In this document: one piece after another, positions 1-15,811 of the stretch | How positions within the stretch are numbered: the stretch's first letter is position 1 | How the letters are laid out: each line of letters opens with the position of its first letter | NCBI GenBank assembly: GCA_943324505.2 | Contig: CALPLW020000002.1 | Span: 1 to 44,085, forward strand | DNA length: 44,085 nucleotides | From: Comamonas sp. lk | GTDB lineage: Bacteria; Pseudomonadota; Gammaproteobacteria; Burkholderiales; Burkholderiaceae_C | Direction of reading: 5' to 3' | Position numbers and translations under genes: made by a program | Notes under the pieces: generated by a model | What the model saw: only the letters and a program-made list of their open reading frames with translations | Database searches by the model: none | What the model was told of the DNA's origin: nothing

Positions 1-150
1 GTGGTGACATTTGATCCCCATCCCGATAGCGTGGTTCATCCCGAACGCGCCAGTGGGCTACTGATTACCCCGGCCGAGCGCATGCAGTTGATGGCGGAAT
101 GCGGCATCGATGCCGTCTTTAGTGTGGCATTTAACAGCGATGCCATGGCG
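1..150 (+). pseudogene. N-terminal fragment resembling RibF (riboflavin kinase/FAD synthetase), truncated at both ends in this window
   Basis: Frame +1 reads VVTFDPHPDSVVHPERASGLLITPAERMQLMAECGIDAVFSVAFNSDAMA, resembling the TFxPHP...L(L)TPxER...L...GVDxVxxxxF segment of the RibF nucleotidyltransferase domain. Similarity stops at about 150 and the frame then reads unrelated sequence. Confidence 0.55.
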
Positions 151-776
151 CGGGCAAGTCCTATTTGGGCTTCATCCTGTATGACCTGTTCTTTAAGGCG
201 CGCAGCCAGGGTCATACTTATGGCATAGAGACCCGGCCGGAACTGGTGCAAAGCTCACGCGAGCTGGCGGCCCGGCTAGGTTTTACGCGCATGTCGTTTT
301 TGAACCTGAGCGTGGCCCAGTCAACCCACGCCGAGCAATTGCCGGCGCAGATTGACGTGGTGACGGCGTTGCACGCCTGCGATACCGCCACCGACGACGC
401 CATCGCCTTTGGCCTGGCCAAGCAGGCCACCTACATGGTGCTGGCCCCCTGCTGCCAGGCCGAGGTGGCCCGCGTGCTCAGCCAGCACAAGGCCCTGTCG
501 CTGGCTCGCACCCCCCTGGCCGAGCTGTGGCGCCACCCGCTGCACACCCGCGAACTCGGCAGCCAGCTCACCAACGTCCTGCGCTGCCTCTACCTGGAAG
601 CACGCGGCTACCAAGTCACCGTGACCGAGTTGGTGGGCTGGGAGCACAGCCTGAAAAACGAGCTCATCATCGCCCGCCACACCGGCCAGCCCAAACACAG
701 CGCCGCCGAGCGCCTGCGCGCCATCCTGGCCGAGTTTGGCCTCAGCAGCCTGCTGAGCAGCCGCTTTCAACTTTAA
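150..776 (+). pseudogene. SAM-dependent methyltransferase, truncated at the N-terminus (C-terminal part only)
   Basis: Frame +3 reads GKSYLGFILYDLFFKARSQGHTYGIETRPELVQSSRELAARLGF...VTALHACDTATDDAIAFGLAKQATYMVLAPCCQAE... The GxGKSYLGF-like motif begins at about 150 with no N-terminal domain or obvious start. Stop TAA at 774-776. Confidence 0.6.
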
Positions 777-798
777 TTGGGGTCAGATTCCAATTAAT
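771..798 (+). repeat. REP-like hairpin, left copy: CTTTAATTGGGGTCAGATTCCAATTAAT
   Basis: Exact reverse complement of 1613..1640. Internally forms TTAATTGG-GGTCAGATT-CCAATTAA (8-bp stem, 9-nt loop). Overlaps the stop codon of the upstream methyltransferase fragment. Confidence 0.85.
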
Positions 799-827
799 AT
801 CGGGTTTTGGCTTGTGAAGGAGATGCG

Positions 828-1523
828 ATGGCCCGTCTGCCCCGGCTCACGCTGCCCGGCTACCCGCACCATGTGATCCAGCGCGGCAACAACCGGCAAG
901 CTATTTTTGCGAAAACAGCCGATTACCAGCGTCTGTTGGACCTGCTTGACGACAACGCACGCCAGTTTGAGGTCGCCATCCACGCCTATGTCCTGATGAG
1001 CAACCACTTTCACCTGCTGGTCACGCCGCAAACCAGCGATGGCCTGCCGCAGATGATGCAGGCGGTGGGCCGGCGCTACGTGCGTTACTTTAATGACAGC
1101 CAGCAGCGCAGCGGCACCTTGTGGGAGGGGCGCTACCGATCCACCCTGATCCAGACCGACCGCTACCTGCTGGCCTGCATGGCCTATATCGATCTCAACC
1201 CGGTGCGCGCCGGGTTGGTGGCCCAAGCGGCTGACTACCCCTGGACCAGCCACGGCCATTACATCGGTCGACAGATGGACAAAGTGGTCACGCCGCACCC
1301 GCTGGTGTGGGCCTTGGGCAATACGCCCTTTGCCCGTGAGGCCGCCTATGCCGAACTGGTGCAGGCTGGCATCAACCCGGTGCAGCAGTCCGCCTTGACC
1401 CAAGCCACCTTGAGCGGATGGGCCCTTGGCGAGCCAGATTTTGTGGCAGATTTACAAAAGCGCACACAGCGTCGCGTTGCCAAAGGCCAGGCCGGGCGAC
1501 CTCAGGCCGGCAAAAATTTATAA
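828..1523 (+). mobile_element. REP-associated tyrosine transposase (RAYT), Y1_Tnp/IS200-like HUH family
   Basis: MARLPRLTLPGYPHHVIQRGNNRQAIF...YVLMSNHFHLLVTP...GRYRSTLIQTDRYLLACMAYIDLNPVRAGLV. NHFHLL is the HUH motif and YIDLNPVRAGLV is typical of this family. AAGGAG lies just upstream of the ATG at 828. The gene sits between two inverted hairpin repeats. Confidence 0.9.
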
Positions 1524-1612
1524 GAAAAATGGCGCTAAGCCACGTCCTTATTGGTTTGTTTGCTCCTTTTTTTGATATGTCCCTATTTTTTGAGGTGTTT
1601 CAGGATATCGTG

Positions 1613-1640
1613 ATTAATTGGAATCTGACCCCAATTAAAG
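1613..1640 (-). repeat. REP-like hairpin, right copy: ATTAATTGGAATCTGACCCCAATTAAAG
   Basis: 28/28 reverse complement of 771..798. Confidence 0.85.
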
Positions 1641-1643
1641 GTC

Positions 1644-1660
1644 TTGGCACTTTTGTTGCG
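1644..1660 (+). promoter_or_regulatory. Putative sigma54 (RpoN) -24/-12 promoter upstream of gltB
   Basis: TTGGCAC-TTTTG-TTGCG: GG at 1646-1647 and GC at 1658-1659 with 10 nt between, matching the YTGGCACGRNNNTTGCW layout. About 44 bp upstream of the gltB ATG. Confidence 0.65.
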
Positions 1661-1703
1661 ATGCAGTATTCTTCTTCCCCCGTGCCAATAACAGGAGTGG
1701 GCC

Positions 1704-6476
<4,773 letters not shown>

Positions 6477-6509
6477 GGCGGCCTCACTCTCAGGACAAGG
6501 AGCACCATC

Positions 6510-7976
6510 ATGGGAAAAATCACCGGTTTCATGGAGCTTGAGCGGCTCGACGAGGGCTACAAGCCTGTGCCCGAGCGGCTTAAAAACTACAAAGAGTTCG
6601 TCATTGGGCTCGATGACCAGCAGGCCAAGCAGCAGTCGGCGCGCTGCATGGACTGTGGCACGCCGTTTTGCAACAGCGGCTGCCCGGTCAACAACATCAT
6701 TCCTGATTTCAATGAGCTGGTGTACCAGGGTGACTGGCAGAACGCGAGTGAGGTGCTGCACAGCACCAACAACTTCCCTGAGTTCACCGGCCGCATCTGC
6801 CCGGCGCCCTGCGAGGCCGCCTGCACGCTGAATGTGAACGACGACGCGGTGGGCATCAAGTCGATCGAGCACGCCATCATCGACCGGGCCTGGAGCGAGG
6901 GCTGGGTGCAGCCGCGACCGGCTTTGCAGGCCAGCGGCAAAAAAGTGGCGGTGGTGGGCTCCGGCCCGGCCGGCATGGCGGCCGCGCAGCAACTGGCGCG
7001 CGCCGGCCACGCGGTGACGCTGTTCGAGAAGAACGACCGCGTCGGCGGCCTGCTTCGCTACGGCATCCCCGACTTCAAGATGGAAAAAAGCCACATTGAC
7101 CGCCGTGTGGCGCAGCTGGAAGCCGAGGGTGTCACCATCCGCACTGGCGTGCTGGTGGGGTCGCTGCCTGAGGGCACCAAGGTCACCAACTGGGCGCACG
7201 AGACCGTATCGCCGGCCCAGCTGCAACAAGACTTTGATGCCGTGCTGCTGACCGGCGGCGCCGAGCAGTCGCGTGACCTGCCGGTGCCGGGTCGTGAGCT
7301 GGCCGGTATTCATTTCGCCATGGAGTTCCTGCCGCAGCAAAACAAGGTCAACGCCGGCGATACGCTGCTCGACCAGTTGCGTGCCGAGGGCAAGCGAGTG
7401 ATCGTGATCGGTGGCGGCGACACCGGCAGCGACTGCGTCGGCACCAGCAACCGCCACGGCGCTGCCAGTGTCACCCAGTTCGAAGTCATGCCAGAGCCAC
7501 CTGTCGAAGAGAACCGGCCGCTCACCTGGCCCTACTGGCCGCTCAAGCTGCGGACAAGCTCCAGCCATGACGAGGGCTGCGAGCGCGAATTCGCCATCTC
7601 CACCAAAGAGTTTCTGGGGGCGGATGGCAAAGTCACCGGCCTCAAGACAGTCCGTGTTGAGTGGAAAGACGGCAAGATGGCCGAGGTGCCGGGCAGCGAG
7701 CAGGTGCTGCCTGCTGATCTGGTCTTGCTGGCGATGGGCTTTGTCAGCCCGGTCGCCACCATGCTGGATGCTTTTGGCATCGAGCGCGACGCCCGGGGCA
7801 ACGCCCGCGCCGGCACCGACCTGGTGGGCGGCTATGTCACCAATGTGCCCAAGGTGTTTGCCGCCGGTGACATTCGCCGTGGCCAAAGTTTGGTGGTCTG
7901 GGCTATCCGTGAGGGCCGGCAGGCCGCCCGTGCTGTTGACGAGTTTTTGATGGGTTTTAGCGAATTGCCCAGGTAA
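6510..7976 (+). CDS. gltD: Glutamate synthase (NADPH) small subunit
   Basis: 488 aa; [75 protein letters not shown]. Directly downstream of gltB. Confidence 0.98.
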   Translation: MGKITGFMELERLDEGYKPVPERLKNYKEFVIGLDDQQAKQQSARCMDCGTPFCNSGCPVNNIIPDFNELVYQGDWQNASEVLHSTNNFPEFTGRICPAPCEAACTLNVNDDAVGIKSIEHAIIDRAWSEGWVQPRPALQASGKKVAVVGSGPAGMAAAQQLARAGHAVTLFEKNDRVGGLLRYGIPDFKMEKSHIDRRVAQLEAEGVTIRTGVLVGSLPEGTKVTNWAHETVSPAQLQQDFDAVLLTGGAEQSRDLPVPGRELAGIHFAMEFLPQQNKVNAGDTLLDQLRAEGKRVIVIGGGDTGSDCVGTSNRHGAASVTQFEVMPEPPVEENRPLTWPYWPLKLRTSSSHDEGCEREFAISTKEFLGADGKVTGLKTVRVEWKDGKMAEVPGSEQVLPADLVLLAMGFVSPVATMLDAFGIERDARGNARAGTDLVGGYVTNVPKVFAAGDIRRGQSLVVWAIREGRQAARAVDEFLMGFSELPR

Positions 7977-8064
7977 TGCTGGGGTAAAGATCGGCTTGTG
8001 ACAGCAGGGCATTAGGGCAATCCCTTATGATCAGTCCTACCGGGTCAAACCTGGCCTCCTGTTT

Positions 8065-8880
8065 ATGGCTGCATCCCCCTCTGAATCCCTCGTCGAGTTG
8101 CGTCACCTGACCTTTGGGTATGGTGATCGCGTCATTCTGGATGACGTTTCTTTGGTGGTGCCGCGTGGCAAGGTCACCGCCCTCATGGGTGCCTCGGGCG
8201 GCGGTAAGACAACCATCCTGCGGTTGATAGGCGGCCAGAATCGGGCCCAGTCCGGCCAGACCCTGTTTGACGGGCAGGACATCGGCCCCATGAACCAGCG
8301 CGACCTTTACGCTGCGCGCCGGCGTATGGGCATGCTGTTCCAGTTTGGCGCGCTGTTTGCTGACCTGTCGGTGTTTGAAAACGTGGCGTTTCCGCTGCGC
8401 GAGCATACCGATCTGCCCGAGCCGCTGATCCGTGACATTGTGCTGATGAAGCTCAATGCCGTGGGCCTGCGCGGGGCGCGTGACCTGATGCCCAGCGACC
8501 TGTCAGGCGGCATGGCACGTCGCATCGCCCTGGCGCGCGCGATTGCGCTTGACCCTGAGCTCGTGATGTACGACGAGCCCTTTTCCGGGCTGGACCCCAT
8601 CTCGCTCGGCACGGCTGCGCGCCTGATCCGTCAGCTCAATGATTCAATGGGTCTCACCAGTATTTTTGTCTCGCATGAGCTGGAGCAGACCTTTGCCATT
8701 GCCGACCATGTGATCATCCTGGCCAATGGCAAGATTGCCACTCAGGGTACGCCCGGCCAGGTGCGCCAAAGCACCGACCCGCTGGTGTACCAATACGTCA
8801 ACGCCCTGCCGGACGGCCCAGTGCGCTTTCATTACCCCGGCCCCAGCGTGGCCGACGACTTTGGGGTGTCTGCACCATGA
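8065..8880 (+). CDS. mlaF: Phospholipid/organic-solvent ABC transporter ATP-binding protein MlaF
   Basis: 271 aa ABC ATPase (GASGGGKTT, LSGGMARRIALARAIALDPELVMYDEPFSGLDP), first gene of an mlaFEDACB-like operon. Confidence 0.95.
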   Translation: MAASPSESLVELRHLTFGYGDRVILDDVSLVVPRGKVTALMGASGGGKTTILRLIGGQNRAQSGQTLFDGQDIGPMNQRDLYAARRRMGMLFQFGALFADLSVFENVAFPLREHTDLPEPLIRDIVLMKLNAVGLRGARDLMPSDLSGGMARRIALARAIALDPELVMYDEPFSGLDPISLGTAARLIRQLNDSMGLTSIFVSHELEQTFAIADHVIILANGKIATQGTPGQVRQSTDPLVYQYVNALPDGPVRFHYPGPSVADDFGVSAP

Positions 8881-9659
8881 GCTGGTACAAACCGGCCGAC
8901 CTCGGCTTTGGCGTGCGCCGCCAACTCGCCGGCCTGGGTTACGGTGCGCGCCTGTTTGGCCGCCTGCTGGCCACGCTGCTGCCGGCGCTGCGCCGCTTTG
9001 CGCTGGTGCGAGACCAGATTCATTTTTTGGGCAACTACTCGCTGGCCATCATCGCGGTGTCGGGCCTGTTTGTTGGTTTTGTGTTTGGCCTGCAGGGCTA
9101 CTACACGTTGCAGCGCTACGGCTCATCCGAGGCGCTGGGCCTGCTGGTCACGCTCAGCCTGGTCCGCGAGCTGGGGCCGGTGGTGACGGCACTGCTGTTT
9201 GCGGGGCGCGCTGGTACCTCGCTCACTGCTGAGATCGGCCTGATGAAGGCGGGTGAGCAGATCAGTGTGATGGAGATGATGGCAGTGGACCCGGTGCAGC
9301 GCATTCTGGCGCCACGTTTTTGGGCCGGCGTCATCACCATACCGCTGCTTGCGGCGGTATTCAGCGCCATGGGCATCATCGGCGGCTGGGTGGTCGGCGT
9401 GCTGATGATCGGGGTGGATGCCGGTTCGTTCTGGAGCCAGATCCAGGGCGGCGTCGATGTCTGGAAAGACGTGGGCAACGGTGTCATCAAGAGCATCGTA
9501 TTCGGCTTCACCGTGACCTTTGTCGCCCTGCTGCAGGGCTATGGGGCACAACCCACGCCCGAAGGGGTGGCCAGCGCCACCACCCGCACGGTGGTGGTCG
9601 CCTCGCTGGCGGTGCTGGGCCTGGACTTTATCCTGACCGCCATGATGTTCACGATTTAA
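8877..9659 (+). CDS. mlaE: ABC transporter permease MlaE
   Basis: 260 aa; VRELGPVVTALLFAGRAGTSLTAEIGLMKAGEQISVMEMMAVDP typical of MlaE. ATGA overlap with mlaF. Confidence 0.95.
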   Translation: MSWYKPADLGFGVRRQLAGLGYGARLFGRLLATLLPALRRFALVRDQIHFLGNYSLAIIAVSGLFVGFVFGLQGYYTLQRYGSSEALGLLVTLSLVRELGPVVTALLFAGRAGTSLTAEIGLMKAGEQISVMEMMAVDPVQRILAPRFWAGVITIPLLAAVFSAMGIIGGWVVGVLMIGVDAGSFWSQIQGGVDVWKDVGNGVIKSIVFGFTVTFVALLQGYGAQPTPEGVASATTRTVVVASLAVLGLDFILTAMMFTI

Positions 9660-9670
9660 GGGAAAGCCGT

Positions 9671-10162
9671 ATGCAACGCTCCAAAAATGATGTCTGGGTT
9701 GGTCTGTTTGTGCTGATTGGCGCCGTCGCCATCCTGTTCCTGGCCCTTCAGTCGGCCAACCTCTTGAGTTTGAGTTTTCAGACCACCTACCGGGTGGTCG
9801 CCAAGTTTGACAATGTGGGCGGCCTCAAACCCAAGGCCGCAGTGCGCAGCGCCGGTGTGGTCGTGGGGCGCGTTGAGAAGATCGTGTTTGACGACAAGTC
9901 TTTTCAGGCTCGCGTCACGTTGGCGCTAGAGAGCCGCTATGCCTTTCCCAAGGACAGCTCGCTCAAGATCCTGACCAGCGGCCTGCTCGGTGAGCAGTAC
10001 CTGGGGATCGAGGCCGGCGCCGAGGCGAAAAACCTGGCGGCTGACGATGTCATTGGCAGCACCCAGTCTGCCGTGGTGCTGGAGAGCCTGATCAGCCAAT
10101 TTTTGTACAACAAGGCAGCCGATGCCAGCACGCCGGACGTGACGCCCAAGGCAAAACCATGA
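9671..10162 (+). CDS. mlaD: Outer-membrane lipid asymmetry MCE-domain protein MlaD
   Basis: MQRSKNDVWVGLFVLIGAVAILFLALQSANL...FDNVGGLKPKAAVRSAGVVVGRVEKI: signal anchor plus MCE domain. Confidence 0.95.
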   Translation: MQRSKNDVWVGLFVLIGAVAILFLALQSANLLSLSFQTTYRVVAKFDNVGGLKPKAAVRSAGVVVGRVEKIVFDDKSFQARVTLALESRYAFPKDSSLKILTSGLLGEQYLGIEAGAEAKNLAADDVIGSTQSAVVLESLISQFLYNKAADASTPDVTPKAKP

Positions 10163-10950
10163 CGGTGAGCGGCGTCGGCTCAATCTGTCACCAACGCCGA
10201 CGCCGGCCGGTCCGTGGGGCAGTGCATGGCTTTTTGCTCGCCGGGCTGTTGCTCGCTTTGTTGGGGTGTGCCAGCGGTCCGCAGGTTACCCCACATGACC
10301 CGCTGGAGCCGTTCAACCGGAGCGTGTTTCGCTTGAACGATACCCTCGACACGGCGCTGGTCAAACCGGTGGCCACCCTGTACCGCGAACGCACACCGAC
10401 GCGGGTCCGCCAGGGCATTGGCAATGTGTTTGGCAATCTGGAAGATGTCTGGTCCGCCGTCAATAGCGCGCTCCAGTTGAATGGCCGTGCGGTCACAGAC
10501 AACGTCACGCGCGTGGTTTTCAACACCTTGATTGGCATCGGTGGGGTGGTTGATGTCGCCTCCGAGATGGACATCGAGCGCCACACCAAGGATTTTGGCC
10601 ATACCCTGGGTTTCTGGGGTGTCCCGCCCGGCCCCTACATCATGCTGCCGATTTTGGGGCCATCCACGCTGCGGGATAGCGTTGCGCTACCGCTGGATTG
10701 GCAAGGCGACCTGGTCAGGCGAATTCCCTACGTGCCTGGGCGCAATGCAGCGACCGTCTTACGCGGCATCGACACCCGGTCCAGCTTGCTCAAAGCCACC
10801 AGCATGCTCGAAGAAGTGGCCTTGGACCGTTATACCTTCACCCGTGACGCCTTTTTGCAGCGCCGTAGAAATGATATCTTTGGCGGCAATCCGCCGGAAG
10901 AAGAAGCCGCGACGCAGCCAGAAGTCCCCAATAAGAAAGCTCCACCATGA
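10159..10950 (+). CDS. mlaA: MlaA/VacJ family lipoprotein
   Basis: Lipobox-like LLGCASG; DPLEPFNRSVFRLNDTLD...FGHTLGFWGVPPGPYIMLPILGPSTLRD is the VacJ signature. Confidence 0.95.
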   Translation: MTVSGVGSICHQRRRRPVRGAVHGFLLAGLLLALLGCASGPQVTPHDPLEPFNRSVFRLNDTLDTALVKPVATLYRERTPTRVRQGIGNVFGNLEDVWSAVNSALQLNGRAVTDNVTRVVFNTLIGIGGVVDVASEMDIERHTKDFGHTLGFWGVPPGPYIMLPILGPSTLRDSVALPLDWQGDLVRRIPYVPGRNAATVLRGIDTRSSLLKATSMLEEVALDRYTFTRDAFLQRRRNDIFGGNPPEEEAATQPEVPNKKAPP

Positions 10951-11585
10951 TTCATCGCATCCTCAAGCAATGCCTTGTGACTTGCCTGCTGTTTGGCGCT
11001 AGCCTGCTGGCCTTACCCGCCCTGGCCGCCGACGAGGCCGCTGACGCGCTGATCAAGCGCCTCTCGACCGAGGTACTGGACACCATTCGCGCCGACAAGT
11101 CGATTCAGGCCGGTGATGTTGGCCGTATCGTCACGCTGGTCGACACCAAAATCATGCCGAACGTGAATTTTCAACGCATGACCGCCTCGGCCGTGGGGCC
11201 GGCGTGGCGCCAGGCCACGCCAGAGCAGCAAAAGCGTCTGCTGGACGAATTCAAGACCCTGCTGGTGCGCACCTATGCGGGTGCCTTGACCCAGATCGTT
11301 GATCAGACGATCGTCGTCAAGCCTCTGCGTGCCTCGCCTGAGGACAAAGAAGTGGTGGTGCGGTCTGAGGTGAAGGGCCAGGGCGATGCGATCCAGCTTG
11401 AATACCGTCTCGAAAAAACGCCAGGCGAGGGTGCTGGCTGGAAAATCTACAACCTCAATGTGTTGGGTGTCTGGTTGGTCGAGACCTACCGCAGCCAGTT
11501 TGCGCAGGAAATCAATGCCAGGGGCTTGAACGGACTGATTACCACGCTGTCTGAGCGCAACAAGGCCAACGCCAAAAAAGGCTGA
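10947..11585 (+). CDS. mlaC: ABC transporter substrate-binding protein MlaC
   Basis: 212 aa with signal peptide; MPNVNFQRMTASAVGPAWRQATPEQQKRLLDEFKTLLVRTYAGAL and ...GWKIYNLNVLGVWLVETYRSQFAQEI. Confidence 0.94.
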   Translation: MIHRILKQCLVTCLLFGASLLALPALAADEAADALIKRLSTEVLDTIRADKSIQAGDVGRIVTLVDTKIMPNVNFQRMTASAVGPAWRQATPEQQKRLLDEFKTLLVRTYAGALTQIVDQTIVVKPLRASPEDKEVVVRSEVKGQGDAIQLEYRLEKTPGEGAGWKIYNLNVLGVWLVETYRSQFAQEINARGLNGLITTLSERNKANAKKG

Positions 11586-11860
11586 TGGTGTTGGTGCTAC
11601 CCCCCCAACTGAGGCAGGCCGAGGCCAAGGCTTGCTTGCGTGGGCTGCTGCTGGAGTTGTCCGCCCAGGATGCAGTCGTGGTCGTGGATGCGGGGCCGCT
11701 GCTGCGCTTTGACTCGGCGGCATTGGCCGTGCTGCTCGAGCTGCGGCGGCAGAGCCTGGCCATCAGCAAGACCTTTGCCGTGGCGCAAATGCCGACTCGG
11801 TTGGCAGATCTGGCGGCGCTCTATGGCATTGGCGATTTGCTGGTCGCTGCGGTCGAGTGA
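11585..11860 (+). CDS. mlaB: STAS-domain protein (MlaB-like)
   Basis: 91 aa; DAVVVVDAGPLLRFDSAALAVLLELRRQSLA STAS-like, at the mlaB position of the operon. Confidence 0.85.
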   Translation: MVLVLPPQLRQAEAKACLRGLLLELSAQDAVVVVDAGPLLRFDSAALAVLLELRRQSLAISKTFAVAQMPTRLADLAALYGIGDLLVAAVE

Positions 11861-11881
11861 ACCCTTAAAATACGGGTTCCA

Positions 11882-12829
11882 ATGCCAGCTATCTCCTTTC
11901 AGTCGGTCTCCAAAACCTATTCCTCCCCACGCGGGCCCAAGGGCAGTACCTTTTTAGCGCTGGATCAGGTCAGCCTGAACATCGAGGCCGGTGAATTCTT
12001 TGGTCTGCTTGGGCCGAACGGCGCCGGCAAGACCACCATGATCTCTATCCTGGCTGGCCTGACCCGTGCCAATGCCGGCAGCGTCAAGGTGCTGGGCAGC
12101 GACGTGCAAACCGATTACGCCGATGCCCGGCGTAAGCTCGGCATCGTGCCACAAGAACTGGTGTTCGACCCGTTTTTCAATGTGCGCGAGGCGCTGCGCT
12201 TTCAGTCGGGCTACTTTGGCATCCGCCATAACGACGCCTGGATTGATGAGTTGCTCGACAGCCTCGGCCTGACCGACAAGGCCAACGCCAACATGCGTCA
12301 GCTCTCGGGCGGCATGAAGCGTCGCGTGCTGGTGGCGCAGGCGCTGGTGCACAAACCCCCGGTGATCGTGCTTGACGAGCCCACCGCCGGCGTCGACGTC
12401 GAGCTGCGCCAGACCCTGTGGCAGTTCATCGCCCGGTTGAACAAGCAGGGGCACACCGTGCTGCTCACCACCCATTACCTGGAAGAGGCCGAGGCCCTGT
12501 GCGGCCGCATCGCCATGCTCAAGGCTGGCCGCGTGATTGCGCTCGACCGTACCAGTGAGTTGCTCAAGGCGGCCTCGGGCAATGTGCTGCGCTTCAAGAT
12601 CGATGGCGAGCTGCCGCCCGCACTGGCTCAACGCGCCCGCATCACCGGTCGTATCGTGCAGTTTCCGGCGCGCGACGCGCTCGACATCGAGACCTACCTC
12701 GGCGCCGTGCGCCAGGCCGGCCTGCTGGCGCAGGACATCGAGGTCCGCAAGGCCGACCTCGAAGACGTCTTCCTGGCGCTGATGGGCCAGCAGCACGAGG
12801 GCGGGGCCGCGGCCACGCCGGCACCATGA
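11882..12829 (+). CDS. ABC transporter ATP-binding protein (ABC-2/YadG-like)
   Basis: Walker A GPNGAGKTT, signature LSGGMKRRVLVAQALVHKPPVIVLDEPTAGVD. Confidence 0.92.
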   Translation: MPAISFQSVSKTYSSPRGPKGSTFLALDQVSLNIEAGEFFGLLGPNGAGKTTMISILAGLTRANAGSVKVLGSDVQTDYADARRKLGIVPQELVFDPFFNVREALRFQSGYFGIRHNDAWIDELLDSLGLTDKANANMRQLSGGMKRRVLVAQALVHKPPVIVLDEPTAGVDVELRQTLWQFIARLNKQGHTVLLTTHYLEEAEALCGRIAMLKAGRVIALDRTSELLKAASGNVLRFKIDGELPPALAQRARITGRIVQFPARDALDIETYLGAVRQAGLLAQDIEVRKADLEDVFLALMGQQHEGGAAATPAP

Positions 12830-13581
12830 CCGGCTGGCGCACCCTGCTCTACAAGGAAGTGCTGCGCTTCTGGAAGGTCAGCTTCCAGACCGTGGCGGCA
12901 CCAGTGCTGACCGCCGTGCTGTACCTGCTGATCTTTGGCCATGTGCTCGAAAACCATGTCAAGGTCTATGACCGAATCAGCTACACCGCCTTTCTGGTGC
13001 CGGGGCTGGTCATGATGAGCGTGTTGCAAAACTCATTTGCCAACAGCTCGTCCTCGCTGATCCAGAGCAAGATCATGGGCAACCTAGTGTTTCTGTTGCT
13101 CACCCCCTTGTCACATTGGAGCTGGTTCTTTGCCTATGTTGGCTCGTCCGTGGCGCGCGGTCTGGTGGTCGGTTCGGGCGTGTTTTTGGTCACAGCCTGG
13201 TTTGCACCGCCGGGTGTGGTGGCGCCGCTCTGGATCTTGGTGTTTGCGGTGCTGGGCGCCGCGTTGCTCGGCACGCTGGGGCTGATCGCCGGCTTGTGGG
13301 CTGAGAAGTTCGACCAGCTCGCGGCTTTCCAGAACTTCGTCATCATGCCCATGACCTTCCTCAGCGGCGTGTTTTACTCCATCCATTCCTTGCCGGCGTT
13401 TTGGCAGGGCGTGAGCCACCTCAACCCCTTCTTTTACATGATCGACGGCTTTCGCTTCGGTTTCTTTGGCCAGAGCGATGTCTCGCCCTGGCTCAGCCTG
13501 ACCATTGTGGGTGTGGCCCTGGCGGCGGCCAGCACGCTGGCGGTGCACCTGCTGCGCATCGGCTACAAGATCCGTAGCTGA
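12826..13581 (+). CDS. ABC-2 type transporter permease (YadH-like)
   Basis: 251 aa polytopic; LLTPLSHWSWFFAYV, FQNFVIMPMTFLSGVFYSIHSLP. Overlaps the ATPase gene. Confidence 0.92.
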   Translation: MTGWRTLLYKEVLRFWKVSFQTVAAPVLTAVLYLLIFGHVLENHVKVYDRISYTAFLVPGLVMMSVLQNSFANSSSSLIQSKIMGNLVFLLLTPLSHWSWFFAYVGSSVARGLVVGSGVFLVTAWFAPPGVVAPLWILVFAVLGAALLGTLGLIAGLWAEKFDQLAAFQNFVIMPMTFLSGVFYSIHSLPAFWQGVSHLNPFFYMIDGFRFGFFGQSDVSPWLSLTIVGVALAAASTLAVHLLRIGYKIRS

Positions 13582-13616
13582 ACCCCTCCATACGGACCCC
13601 CTCATCGGACCCCCTC

Positions 13617-13859
13617 ATGACCGCAGACCAACTCAAGACACTGATCGCCGCCGGCCTGCGCTGCGAGCACCTCGAACTCGAAGGCGACGGCCGCCACTGG
13701 TACGCCACCATCGTCTCGCCAGAGTTTGAAGGCCAGCGCCCCATCCGCCGCCACCAGCAGGTTTATGCCACGCTGGGCGCCAAAATGCACACCGACGAGG
13801 TGCACGCCCTGTCGATGAAGACCTTCACCCCGGCCGAGTGGGCCGCGCAGCAGGCCTGA
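13617..13859 (+). CDS. BolA family protein (IbaG-like)
   Basis: 80 aa; [60 protein letters not shown]; sits directly before murA. Confidence 0.9.
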   Translation: MTADQLKTLIAAGLRCEHLELEGDGRHWYATIVSPEFEGQRPIRRHQQVYATLGAKMHTDEVHALSMKTFTPAEWAAQQA

Positions 13860-13867
13860 CCCAGCCC

Positions 13868-15129
<1,262 letters not shown>

Positions 15130-15133
<4 letters not shown>

Positions 15134-15792
15134 TCACCCTAGCCCTGTCCAAAGGCCGCATCTTTGAGGAGACCCTGCCGCTGCTTCGTGCTGCCGGCAT
15201 CGAGGTGCTGGACGACCCCGACACCTCCCGCAAACTGATTCTGGACACCAACCAGCCCCAAGTGCGCGTGCTGGTGGTGCGCGCCACCGACGTGCCCACC
15301 TACGTGCAGTACGGCGGCGCTGACCTGGGCATTACCGGGCGCGACACGCTCATCGAACACATTGCCGCCTGGGGCGGCAACGCCGGTGCGGCCGGCCTCT
15401 ACCAGCCGCTGGACCTGGGCATTTCGCGCTGCCGCATCAGCGTGGCGGTGCGGGCCGACTTTGACTACGCCCATGCCGTGCGCCAGGGCTCGCGGTTGCG
15501 TGTGGCCACCAAGTACGTGGCCATTGCGCGTGATTTCTTTGCCACCAAGGGCGTGCACGTGGACCTGATCAAACTCTACGGCAGTATGGAGCTCGCGCCG
15601 CTGGTGGGGCTGTCGGACGCCATCGTCGATCTGGTCAGCACTGGCAACACCCTGCGTGCCAACCGGCTGGTCGAGGTGGAGCACATCATGGACATCAGCG
15701 CCCGCTTGGTGGTGAACCAGGCCGCGCTCAAGCTCAAACAGGCGCCAATCCGCGCCATCATCGACGCCTTTGCCGGCGCCATCCGCGCCTGA
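15130..15792 (+). CDS. hisG: ATP phosphoribosyltransferase, short (HisG-S) form
   Basis: 220 aa; [19 protein letters not shown]...[16 protein letters not shown]...; lacks the C-terminal regulatory domain. ATGA overlap with murA. Confidence 0.96.
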
Positions 15793-15811
15793 ACGCAGCG
15801 TTGAGATTGCT

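Noticed and set aside
807-827. Upstream start for the RAYT ORF (MACEGDAM...)
   Set aside because: The ATG at 828 has a good AAGGAG Shine-Dalgarno and begins the conserved MARLPRLTLPGYPHHV N-terminus.
13586-13619. Tandem CGGACCCCCTCAT repeat just before the bolA-like gene
   Set aside because: Only two short copies; no structure or function can be supported beyond a small local duplication.
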